A DNA stretch of 64,000 bases from Trametopsis cervina (Eukaryota > Basidiomycota > Agaricomycetes > Polyporales > Irpicaceae), in contig MU278365.1 of NCBI GenBank assembly GCA_022385755.1, positions 503,927 through 567,926 on the forward strand, given 5' to 3'. The translations under genes were made by a program, and so were the position numbers. Below, one piece after another: positions 10,713 through 20,349 of the stretch; positions within the stretch are counted from its first letter, which is position 1, and each line of letters opens with the position of its first letter. The notes below the pieces were generated by a model. The model saw only the letters and a list, made by a program, of their open reading frames with translations. It was not told where the DNA came from and searched no databases.

Positions 10713-11952
10713 AATGTTTAGAGGGAAATGCTGTGTATGAGCGAGTAAGTTGCATCGTGTATGCGAGGGTTCTTTCAGGGTGCTGACACTATCATGTGCG
10801 GCGTGCAGTCGACTGTGGGAGTTGATGTTGTGTACTTTTATTCTTATTATCGCGGGTAGAGGTGACGAGATGTGGCTACGCACCGTGTAAGCTATGATTA
10901 GATTTCCATGCTGTATTGGCATCAACCTTGCAGGCGATTACTGGTCGCGCGACGTGTCTTCTCCGGTCACCGCGTCCCAGAACAGAAGACGTGGAAGTAT
11001 GAGAACAGCCGGCCCTGTGTGTACCGAACACCGGTAGTATGCGCATCTATGGGCAAAGAAATGTAGCGAAGTATGCAATACATGATTAAAGCTCACCTTC
11101 CGTTGTGTTGTAGAAACTTATAAGCGGTGCTCATCAGCACGGTGAGTGACGGTGGGAAGCGGTGGGATGGTGGTTTGCTGGAGGCGCTCACGTCGCATCC
11201 TTTGTGGCGCATCAATCCGCTTGGCGCGCCGACCGCATCGAATACAGGTTCGACGACGATGTCAGTCAGCAAAAGTCACCCCGGAATCGCACAACCGACA
11301 CGGCAAGTCGTACTTGACATCTACATAGCAGAATAGGGTTACTATTAACCTCGGGCACCCTCCTCCTTCAGGTCAAACAGCATATGGCTGTTGACCGCAG
11401 GCTGTGCCATACTCTGATAACGAGGACATCGATGCAGATGGGCATGGCGCTGACATTTGGCGAGAGGACAACTGGGTGCGAGGGTAATGGGAGCCTCCGC
11501 ATGAACGCGGGGTTTCGAAGTCCTTCCTCTGGCACCAGAAGTTGATACAGGCGGTCAATGAGCCAGCATCTCAGGCTACTCGGACGACACGCATCTTACA
11601 ACGCCAACCTCATGCCTTTACGTCTCCCACGTTATGATGCATGGCGACCACACGCACGCGCAGGTCGCACGAACCACCACGCGCACAGATGGCCAGAGGT
11701 GATGTGCTGGCGATGTCTGCGACGCACGGGAGAATCGACGGGGAATCACCGCGGACGGAGTCAGTATTCGCAGCGCTGCGAAGGAGAATTTGGGGCGTTT
11801 GTGGCATGCGCCGTCCGTTGTGGCCTTGTTCATATGTAGCCTACATTCCATCCCTACAAACGGGTGCGTGGGTTCTAGTGCGCTGAATCCTATTGGTATT
11901 GCGATTGCTAAAGGCTGTTTCTAGCCTCGCACGCGTGCGTGGTGTCTGCGTG
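10713..11952. other. Spacer between peptide genes B and C
   Basis: About 1.2 kb holds no gene that I can support. I looked for a further peptide copy (signal peptide plus D-A-x-I-L) and did not find one. A TATA-like cttataag near 11115 has no convincing gene after it. Confidence 0.4.
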
Positions 11953-11959
11953 TATATAA
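11953..11959 (+). promoter_or_regulatory. TATA box of peptide gene C
   Basis: TATATAA lies 96 bp before the ATG at 12049. Confidence 0.6.
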
Positions 11960-12048
11960 CGCTCCCTCGAGCTTAATTATTGCTACTACCACTATCACTC
12001 CCACCACGAACCCGGGGTTTACCTCTTTCCCTGATTTAATTATCCAGG

Positions 12049-12263
12049 ATGCGCGCCGTATTTGCCTCGCTCTGTGTTCTCCTCCTCGCGTTCTCGACCG
12101 CGAATGCGCTGCCCGCACCGCGAGCTAACAAAGGTACGTGCACCCCCCACCAAGCTCAACGCAACCTGATTCTTACTCTCCTCTCTCGTGTGCTTGCGCA
12201 GACGGTCCCAGGCTACGCGTGGACGCCGCAATTCTCGACCCGCCGCCTGTCTCCGCACGCTAA
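12049..12263 (+). CDS. Small secreted cysteine-free peptide, copy C
   Basis: Exons 12049-12133 and 12202-12263, joined by a phase-1 intron, encode 48 residues. The signal peptide is MRAVFASLCVLLLAFSTANA. The mature part is LPAPRANK followed by exon 2, DGPRLRVDAAILDPPPVSAR. The intron has a clean gtacgt donor and a gcgcag acceptor, so this copy has the least ambiguous model and anchors the other two. As in copy A, an R-x-R tripeptide (RLR here, RVR in A) directly precedes the core x-D-A-[LA]-I-L-x-P. This would suit trimming by a Kex2/furin-like protease, while the leading L-P-A-P is the sort of X-Pro run removed by Ste13/DPP4-type dipeptidases. Both processing steps are inference. The family is unrecognised. 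Confidence 0.75.
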
Positions 12264-13175
12264 GGTGAGGATACGCCTAGGCACTCATTCCCTTCTCCCC
12301 GATTCTGACCGTGCGTGGTTCTATTGTTTTTGTTCAGCGGGGATAGGGAGCAACGGCTACGGCTTCGGTGTGATAGGAAGAGACCGCCCACGGGCTATTT
12401 AATTCCCATGACGGACGGACGACACGACAAGCGATGCATATTAAAACGTCTCCCCTATTTATTGTCGAGTGTACGGATGATTGATTTTCGCCATATCATA
12501 GAGTGTGCTGTTAGACGAACGTGTGCTCTCAGTCTCGGCAGAGAATTTGAGGTGAGTTGTGCGACTTATCGCAAGGTACGTACAGAGTGAGGGTCTTACG
12601 TGTGCACACACTATCCCCATTTCTGTCACTCGCAGCATCGTCACCCGCGAGAAATATACGCCGATATTATCTTCCTCATTGTACCAAGTGATGATCGCGG
12701 GGGACTGCATGGACGGAAGGGAGAGTGAAGTTTATCATATCCTCGCGCATGTGCCCTCCGTCGTCCGAACAACTGCATAAGGTTGTTCCCAGTGGCCCTC
12801 TGCCTCAGCGATGATGACCGACTGCGTAGTCCCCGCCTGCAGGCATAGCGAACGCGATTATGGAGGGTTTCAAACGTCATCTTCATACGTCCTCCAGACC
12901 AAATTCCAACGGCATTGCCCACTTAGGTGCCAGCAAATGTCTGAAAATTGTGTATCCATTAGCATTCTGAGAGGGCAAGCAGGCTCAAAAGAGAATTTCC
13001 CAGAGACTGCGAACATAACGACTGAGGGTTGTTTCACACTGTAGTGTAGTGCCCCATACACTCCGGATTCCAACGGTTTCGCCCACGTGTATGATAAATC
13101 GCAGCATATATCTAATAACATTACACCAAAGGGCCAATTATCATTCAAGCTCAAGTACGTACGATCGTCAAAGAC
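12264..13175. other. Intergenic region
   Basis: This region lies between peptide gene C and the 3' end of the minus-strand gene at 13176. It contains only short frames without domains or splice support. No fourth peptide copy was found. Confidence 0.4.
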
Positions 13176-14112
13176 CTAAACAGTTGAACAAGCCACCGCC
13201 GATCGCCCGTCCTTCCACGAGTCATCCCCAACATAAAATGGCTCAACGTCCCTCAACGCACGTATCACGTCCGCTTGAGCACAAGTCAAAATCCGCTGGA
13301 CGGCGCGGCATAGCACGGGTTGCCAGTGCCAGTGCTTGCGTCCGTCCTCCGGTGCTACCGCCACGTGGCGCACCTCGACGCTGACGAGTAGTAAGTCCGA
13401 GAGCTGCGTTGAGCTGAGCCACCAGTCCGGGCAGTCTTCTGAGGATTTTGTGGTCGAGTGGGCCTGCATTGCATCGAAGAATGGGTGCAAGGGTAAGAGA
13501 GGGTGTACATTCATATTAGTGAAGGGAAACCGGGGAAGGGAGGGAGGGACACACGGAGAAGAATCGTGCGATGCAACACATGACTGCGCGCGCCAGCTCG
13601 TCATTGTTATTGTTCGAGTCCCCGTTCAGAGAGGGCTTGCACAGCGGGAAATCTATCTCGGTAGACCACGGTTCGTAGCCTGGCCACTAACAGTACGGAG
13701 GAAAGTCAGATTACTGTGCTGTATACCACTTTGGACAGAATGATCAAACGGCGCGTACCAGGATATGCACATGATGTATCTCGGTCTCAGTCTCGTCTGT
13801 CCCGCGCGAAACAGTGTTCTTAGGGGTCGGCGTGCGCGGGACGTCGGTGTCGGTTTCCGAAAATTGCGTGAGGGGCATCCCTAGTTCGTAGAGCGAGTCG
13901 AAGAACTGAACAGGCAAATAATGTTTGATGTCTATGTCTGTCTTCGACGTCGCCGGTGTGTACCACTCCTGGGGGACAAGCCACCCCGGTAGGTTGCCAA
14001 TCGGGTAGTCGAGGAACATGTGGTGTGTCTGTTTTATGATATTAGACCAGTAGCGTTGAACGGGCAATGTAATGGAAGGGTCGTTTACCGGGAAAGTTTC
14101 TGTAGCCGACAT
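13176..14112 (-). CDS. Unrecognised basidiomycete protein with WPGY motif, intact copy
   Basis: Four exons (14112-14089, 14028-13759, 13686-13555, 13463-13176), all joined in phase 0, encode about 237 residues. Exon 2 reads THHMFLDYPIGNLPGWLVPQ and continues with a polar Thr/Asp-rich stretch to EIHHVHIL. Exon 3 opens WPGYEPWSTEIDF and carries ARAVMCCIARFF. Exon 4 includes DWWLSSTQLSDLLLVSVEVR and ends SAVACSTV. There is no signal peptide or membrane helix. I have the impression of similar WPGY-x-x-W proteins in Agaricomycete genomes but know of no assigned function. A TATA-like run lies 60 bp upstream. A decayed second copy follows at 14471-15148, in the same orientation. Confidence 0.6.
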
Positions 14113-14172
14113 AGCGAAGAGGACAGTGTGATGCAATGTGTAGGGATAGTGAACCCATACCCATGTCGCAGA

Positions 14173-14181
14173 GATATATAT
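14173..14181 (-). promoter_or_regulatory. TATA-like element of the WPGY gene
   Basis: On the minus strand this reads CATATATAT, about 60 bp upstream of the ATG at 14112. The decayed copy has a comparable tatatag string near 15195, about 45 bp before its ATG, which supports the chosen start codons. Confidence 0.4.
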
Positions 14182-14189
14182 GTGCTTGA

Positions 14190-14255
14190 CGAATGGCCAT
14201 GGCCGTGGCCACGGAGGGATGGATGGCCACAGAGAGACGGATGGCCACGCCTCCT
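14190..14255. repeat. Imperfect GGCCAC-rich repeat
   Basis: The string atggccac or ggccac recurs several times with single-base changes in about 65 bp just upstream of the WPGY gene. It looks like a small degenerate minisatellite in the promoter. Confidence 0.4.
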
Positions 14256-14470
14256 GCTTGGACACACTGAGATACGTTTGGCCCATCGTGTGGCAAACGC
14301 ATACAACGACGTCGTCATTGAGTTTTGGTTTGTACGACGCGCCTTTGTTCGGACATTAGGTGGATGAGGTAGTCCCAGAGTCCTTGGGCGCTACTCTCCT
14401 AGAGGGTTCCTATCGGCATGGGCAATGTTGAATGAGATGAAGGATATTTTTTTTGACGGCATAACGTACC

Positions 14471-15148
14471 AGGTAGGACCATATACAGTATATCCGTACA
14501 TCCACTCTGCTCGCCCTCCGCAAGGCTGAATAGTTCCAGGCGTTCTGCTGGTCGATCGAATGCACCGGGTAGAGGCGACTTCTACTAATACGCGGATGAT
14601 ATCAGAGCTTCGCGGGCTCGCAACGGAAGAAGTGTTCACGTCAAAGGACTGTCCGATGCAGAATATCACTTCGCATACGAAATTAGTGCCTGTACAGTCT
14701 CCTTTCAAGGACGGGCTGGCCGGCAGTTTACTAAACCATGGCTGGTGCCCTGGCCACTCTGTCGAAGAATAGATCAACGATAGTAGGTCTGACGAAATAA
14801 TCAAGGAGGGCATACCAGGATACGTAGGTGGTGGATCTCAGCCGTTCCGAATGAAGGGGAAAGCCCAATGTCATTAGATATCAGCATTGTTTTCTGATGC
14901 GCTTCCACCACGCCCGAGGCTGATTCTCCGGTTCCTACGTTCATCGTAGAGCTTGACAGGATGGCACAATCCGAGTATCTCGTCTGTCTCCAGCGTCGTG
15001 AGGTACTCTTGAGGGACGATCCATCCGAGTAGCATTTCAGATGGGCAATCAAGAAACATGTTGCATGTCTATCTATATTATTAGGCCAATGGTATTTACT
15101 TGACGATAGGCGATGGAATGTTACCAGGGGAGTTTCCGAACCCAACAT
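14471..15148 (-). pseudogene. Decayed second copy of the WPGY family
   Basis: The start region MLGSETPL, a phase-0 intron and TCNMFLDCPSEMLLGWIVPQ align with MSATETFP and THHMFLDYPIGNLPGWLVPQ of the copy at 13176-14112. The frame then meets a stop after SENNADI. The matching continuation GTAEIHHLRIL (EIHHVHIL in the intact copy) is in another frame, so a frameshift lies near 14930. A following exon, WPGHQPWFSKLPASPSLKGD, matches WPGYEPW and PSLNGD of the intact copy. The C-terminal part is again frameshifted (NAWNYSAL against KHWHWQPVL). Exon order and intron places are kept, so this is a tandem duplicate that has lost its frame. Sequencing error cannot be excluded. Confidence 0.6.
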
Positions 15149-15427
15149 GACGAGGGTTGGAAGATGTTCGAGTGCCCAGACCTAGGTCATAGGGCTATAT
15201 ACAATCCGGACTCGTGCCCATGACCGGAAGGGGGCGTCTACGGTACTTGTGGCCACCCGACGCACAACTACGGCTAGGCCGGGTTCGTCGGATTGAAATG
15301 TGATAGCTCTGCATGATGGTGCGGCCAGTGTATACAACGACATTGCTTCGGTTGATAATCCTACGGGAGGGTAGCCCAAGGAGACACCCGCCATTTTGGA
15401 TGGCCTCAATGAAGAATAGAAAGGCAT

Positions 15428-16637
15428 TCATGTGGATGAACCCCTCTGTTTCCGCAGTGGACGGCCACTCGTACTCGTAGGTTGCGCACTTCCGCTTTTG
15501 TGACGCTTCTTTGACTTGGAGCTGCTGCCTACTTCGCAGAATGTAAGTGTTGGACAGCACCTGTCAGCTCATTTCATGCCCAAACTCACCTTCCTCCTCA
15601 TGCAGAGGACGCGTAGGATCATATCCATCCAGTGTCAGGAAGCTGAAATCGGGTTTTGCTGGCTCTTTCGGCGGCGGATAGTTATGTGTTACTTTCAACA
15701 TGAGGAGAGTCAATCTCATGAGAAGAGCATATGTTGACTGAGGTCGTACCAGGTAAGACGGATGTAGGATATATATCTCCCAAACGATTGCGGATGCTCT
15801 GAACGGCACTACAACGGATTGAATGAATGAGTTAACAAGTGAGACAGAGAGTCGAGCTGGGTACAACAAGTTTCATACACACTCATTGTTAACCAGGCCA
15901 TTCGTAGCAGCGATATTCAACACACTCTCCCAGTTGATAGGCCGCACGCGGTTCTGCATGCTCTTCTCGCCTGGAGGAACGTGCGCGGCGAGAAGGGCGA
16001 GCACCTGCGAAAGGTACCGACCGCAAGATGTCGTTAGAGCGTGCAGTGCTGGGGCGGGCAGGAGCTCGTCGGCCAGATCGTCGTCGACATCCTCGGTGTG
16101 AGTATCAGAGACGGAATTCGATGAGGACTCGGCAGAGAGTGCATCCTGTGGCTGAAAGACGTCGTCCGCGGGCTCCTCGGTAGATTTCAGGCAACGGACG
16201 GCCAGCAGCTTCACTTCGTCTTCAAGACTCCATTCCGGGACGTGCACGTCGCCAGCTAACAGCGGCCAGCGCGTCCATGTATCTCGAGCTACCTTCGACC
16301 GTGGCTTTTTGGCGGCATTCTTCGCTGTGCTCCTTGGTTTCGGCGCGTCGAAATGGGAATCGTTTGCCGGGTCTGACAGACCAGTGTCCGGAGTGGCACC
16401 TATAATATTCGCACTGAGCGGCCGCTCGCTTTCCTCGGCGGCATCGTCACTATGGTCATCGTCGATAAGCTCGTCGTCATCCTCATCACGGCCAGCAGCT
16501 GAGACGGAGGCGTGCGTTGTGAGCTGGGAAGCAAGGTCCAAAGTGTTGCTCGTCCGTAAAGCGCGTAGCAGCGACGAGTATTCAGTGAGCTCAGAGTGAA
16601 GCGCAGCTGGCACCGCCGTCCGTTTCCTGTTCGCCAT
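15428..16637 (-). CDS. Unrecognised acidic/basic protein, probably nuclear
   Basis: Four exons (16637-15883, 15808-15750, 15691-15590, 15528-15428) agree in phase and give 338 residues. The protein starts MANRKRTAVPAALHSELTEY. It has an acidic patch (DEDDDELIDDDHSDD, about residues 50-65), a Lys/Pro-rich basic stretch, then TWTRWPLLAGDVHVPEWSLE and a helical segment ending VRPINWESVLNIAATNGLVN. The W-x-x-V-x-x-x-A pattern and the following NNDAVQSIRNRLGDIYP resemble a helix-turn-helix or SANT-like fold, but I cannot assign a family. The tail SSSKSKKRHKSG is a likely nuclear localisation signal. A role in transcription or chromatin is inference only. It is divergent from the gene at 17522. Confidence 0.62.
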
Positions 16638-17521
16638 TACAGTGCACTCTCGACTCTCCCCGCCACAACCAGCACGTGAAGCTCAGATGATGAGCAGTGC
16701 GTCACGGTCACTTGATCCTCTGATGCACCGAAAAGGAAGGCTGAGTCAGAACTGTACAGCACCAGATCAGCCACATATTGGTGCGGGCAAGCGCTAAGAT
16801 TAAACCCTAAGTTCTCTCCACGACTTGAACAATGTACGTTGTCTCTGCGGTACTTTGCTGTTTATGAGTCGCGCGAACTGACGGCGCGTGCGTGTAGCAT
16901 GAGAGAGAAGTGGAAAAAGAAGCGCTCCCGCAGGCTGAGACGCAAACGCCGAAAGATGAGGGCTCGTTCCAGTGCGTACTGTGCCCGTACAGTTCTTCCG
17001 AATAAAATACTCATTCTCGTGTATTTTCTCCAGAGTAATCGCCCTAATATAGCTGCCGGGCTTTCCGTTGTCTGGACGCGGCCAAGGTTTCCTCGCGATA
17101 CTTGACTTCAAGCACAAGGACGCGTCTTTACGATCATTCGCTTATTCGCTTGACCCGAGGTTTTCTTGTCTCTCCGTCTTTTCCGTGGCTTTGCTCGTGC
17201 TCCGCCCTATATGCTTCCGCAGCTCGGCTGGAGGCGCGTCTGGGAGGATCTCCAATGACTGGACCCGATGTTATTGGAGTAGCTTGTTTGGGAAACAATG
17301 ATTGTAATTGCTATGTAATGAAATACGCTTTTTGCGACGAGATATGGGATACTCGTTACACAGAGGTTTTAGGTGCGTCGGCTGTTCATCGACATCCCTG
17401 AGCTTGTGGCGCCTGCGAGAATAAGCGGTCGTGTGCCGGCGACTTGTTGACGTTCAACCACATTTCTGCAGAATCTGAAGCTCTCGCTCCTGCCCTCAAG
17501 TCCCTGCCTGTTCTGATACGA
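16638..17521. other. Divergent promoter region
   Basis: About 880 bp separates the starts of the minus-strand gene (16637) and the plus-strand gene (17522). I found no TATA box close to either start and no gene inside. Confidence 0.4.
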
Positions 17522-18864
17522 ATGAGTCTCAAACGGCCCAGATGTGATAATGACGAAGATATCATACCCAATGCAAAGCGCGGCAATACCACCAACGACG
17601 CCGTCCACCGCCTAGCTCGTTTAGTGGATTGCACGGTTCTGACCACCCATGCAGACCTGTTGGTGCGATTCACAACTATAGCAAACCTCCTACTACACGA
17701 AGTATATTTGCAAATCACTCCATCTTCCGATGGCACACCTAGAACGGAGTTATATGAGCTGTTGGAGATCGAGTTCTACTTGTGGAAGGAGACGTGTCAC
17801 GAAGACCCCTTCACGCATGGGAGTGAGCAGCAAAGGCGTAGTGGACAATGGTAGGTGGCCTATTCTTTTCATGTGTGGAATAAACTTATGTTCACGTACA
17901 CACCGTATTATTTCGCAGGTACTTTCATCGTGCTCCGACGCGTGCTGGTACGGTGTCGTCTAGCGCCAAAGTGAGCACCAGCACGACACCCGCGGGAGGA
18001 TTCAGAGGTGGCACGCGCAAGGGCCTTGACCTTACTTTCGGTGGGCCGCTCCTTTCGCCGTCCATGTCCGGCAACACCGTCGCGTCACGTTATTTTCCTG
18101 TCGACGCCGCTGGTCCTCCCGCAACATCTGGAAGTGCAGAATTGGACTCACGCGGCGGCATCCTCTTCCGAACCCTCCGCCGCAAATCCGACGGCAAGGT
18201 CATCTCGGGGCCGTCACTCCTTGTGGATGAGGTCCTTCGTGCAAGCGGGGCGGCGACCATAGCTGCGCTCGTGAATGATATCTGGGGAGGAGATACGTAC
18301 GCCTGGCCATTTCATTCCCCATCATCCAAGTCCGCAACATCGAGTTCGAACGCGTCCTTACACCTCGTACCGATTCCGATTGAGTCTGGCCGGCCGTCTG
18401 CGCCAAATCAGGTCCCAACTGTGTACAGGTCGCCTCGTATAGGCCTCGACCTGTCCCATTCGAGTATCCCGGCCGATTCTCAAGCTGCGCTCGAACACCC
18501 TAGGGCACAATATTTAGCGCGTCCATACAGGTTCTTCATGAACCCCGAGCTGCTGACTGCGAATGGACGAGGACATACATTCCTTGGTGTCTTTCTTGCC
18601 CTCACGGTTTCAAGCGATGGGCGCGTCCTGTCTGACTCCGAATTGAAAGGCTTGCTTGTAAAGCGGACAGGACTGAAGCTGTCTACCGTTGAGAACTATA
18701 TGGATCAATACCGGAAGGGCTTACAAGATGGGAAGACGCGGGGAGGTAGTGCCGTAGGCTCGTTCTTGGGTGCAAAGGGGAAGGGCGCCGGGTCTGGGCC
18801 CGTTACCGCGCTCAAGTTGTTCGGTGCGCTGAATGGCATTGCCTCAACCTCGGAGGATCCATAG
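17522..18864 (+). CDS. Conserved fungal protein of unknown function
   Basis: Two exons (17522-17850 and 17919-18864) encode 424 residues. The N-terminus, MSLKRPRCDNDEDIIPNAKR, looks like a nuclear localisation signal. The core spans the intron: EDPFTHGSEQQRRSGQWYFH, then GGFRGGTRKGLDLTFGG, then GGILFRTLRRKSDGKVISGP. This arrangement (G-x-W-Y-F-H-R, R-G-G-x-R-K-G-L-D, G-P-S-L-x-V-D-E) gives the impression of a conserved enzyme-like fold. I recall similar unannotated proteins in fungi but cannot name the activity; a distant link to base-excision glycosylase folds crossed my mind without firm support. The C-terminal part has a Ser/Gly-rich stretch ending ALNGIASTSEDP. Confidence 0.65.
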
Positions 18865-20250
18865 GCAATGGAGTTCTTCGTCGCAGGAACGAACGTTCTA
18901 CATTGAAAACCGACAGCCTGCATAGTAGCCCTCCTGTATGGTCATTGGTGCAGATGCTATCTTCTTATCGTTCTAGCACTCGGCACGGACGTCATCCTTA
19001 AGCACGGCAAATAGAGAAGAATGTTTTACCAGGAACATTGCGGGAGCACGTACAGATTCATAGGCCGGCCTGTCGCACCCGACCGCGGTCCATTAGCAGG
19101 GTTGCAGGGTGCCGGCCGCATAGGGCGCAAGCAAAAGATGAAGGGCGCGGGGCACATGGACATCTACTAGCAGAGAGAGTTTAAATCTTCCGAGCGCGGC
19201 CCCCGCCCACAGTCGTCACCGCATTGGCTATTTGCGTGCTTGCTGTCACGGTCGATGGTATCTGAGCTATGGATAGCTGACAGCGTGTTTCTGGGCGTCC
19301 TACGTAATTCGAGCATGCAGCTTACAACAGACCACAGTAGTGCTCTGGTTGTGCCACAAAGGGCGCCACCAAATGACAAGGGGGAATCGCGGAGTGCTGG
19401 GTGCTGTTATTGTAGCGCTCACGACCGCCGGCAGACTCTTGGCATACTTAGCACGATCGTTGTTTGAAAACAAAATCGCTCATCTTCAAGTTGAACGCTG
19501 TTTCAGAATGAAGTAAGTGTCAAATCGCATATTTGTATCGCATCTCGCTGATGTTGAGCAGCCACCCACGACTTACTCATTGGCACATGACATTACGGCA
19601 GTGGTCTAATCATCAAGGGATGAAGGACAGCTGGGATGTAGCGGGCCGTCCCAGACTGTTCTCATGAATTCGCGGTAGGCAAATACGCGTTCTCTAGACC
19701 AATGGTCACGATGTTCGGAGAGAAGGATTCTTCGCAATCCAAACATGTAAGTCGCGCGATAAAGAACTGATACGATACTCTCCACTTCCATGGCTAATAT
19801 GTCCTTCCAGATACGCTGCTCCAGAACCTTAGAAAGGCTTCACGGCACGGCACAGATGGCTGATAGGCATTGCATAACGTACGCCTGACCTATGATTGCG
19901 GTGCTGCTTGGCGCGTACTTATCCATTCAGTGCGTTTACTGTGGCTAGGCTTGCAGCGACAAGGTTAAGCTAGCCACCAAGTCTTGTGTTCCATAGGGTT
20001 CAGACCGGCCAGAGACACAGGCGAGCCATGTGGAGATCATGTGGAGGTGTCTCTACTAGCGGTACTGGTGCGCCCACATTACGAAGACTGCATACTAGGA
20101 AATAACATGCAAGGCGCGAACAGTTGCGTCCCTTATCTCCATGTGCTCCCTACTCTCTCATTCGCGTTCTATGCCGCTAGAACACCGCCATCCTCTCCGG
20201 CTCCCTTCTCGCCTTCTCTAGGCACCACGGCAGCCAGCCCCTTGGACCCA
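18865..20250. other. Intergenic region before the first OPT gene
   Basis: About 1.4 kb contains only short, unsupported frames. The part next to 20250 is the promoter of the OPT gene. I see no transposon ends or RNA genes. Confidence 0.45.
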
Positions 20251-20258
20251 TATATAAG
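20251..20258 (+). promoter_or_regulatory. TATA box of OPT transporter 1
   Basis: TATATAAG lies 99 bp before the ATG at 20350. Confidence 0.6.
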
Positions 20259-20349
20259 TCCACGCTCGCGTCATTGATTTGGCCCTGAGCTCGTACCTCA
20301 CGTCTTTCTAGTTTGTGAGCAGCATCGCTCGATAGCTGCATCTTTCTCC

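Noticed and set aside
9412..12263. Mating pheromone precursors
   Set aside because: None of the three peptides ends in a CaaX box, all have signal peptides, which basidiomycete lipopeptide pheromone precursors lack, and no STE3-type receptor lies in the window.
9648..13175. A fourth peptide gene in the spacers
   Set aside because: No further signal peptide followed by an intron and a D-A-x-I-L core was found on either strand.
15690..15810. A third copy of the WPGY family, suggested by similar splice-donor contexts (CTGGTACG)
   Set aside because: When spliced in phase these bases form exons 2 and 3 of the gene at 15428-16637, with a different sequence, so the likeness is only at the donor sites.
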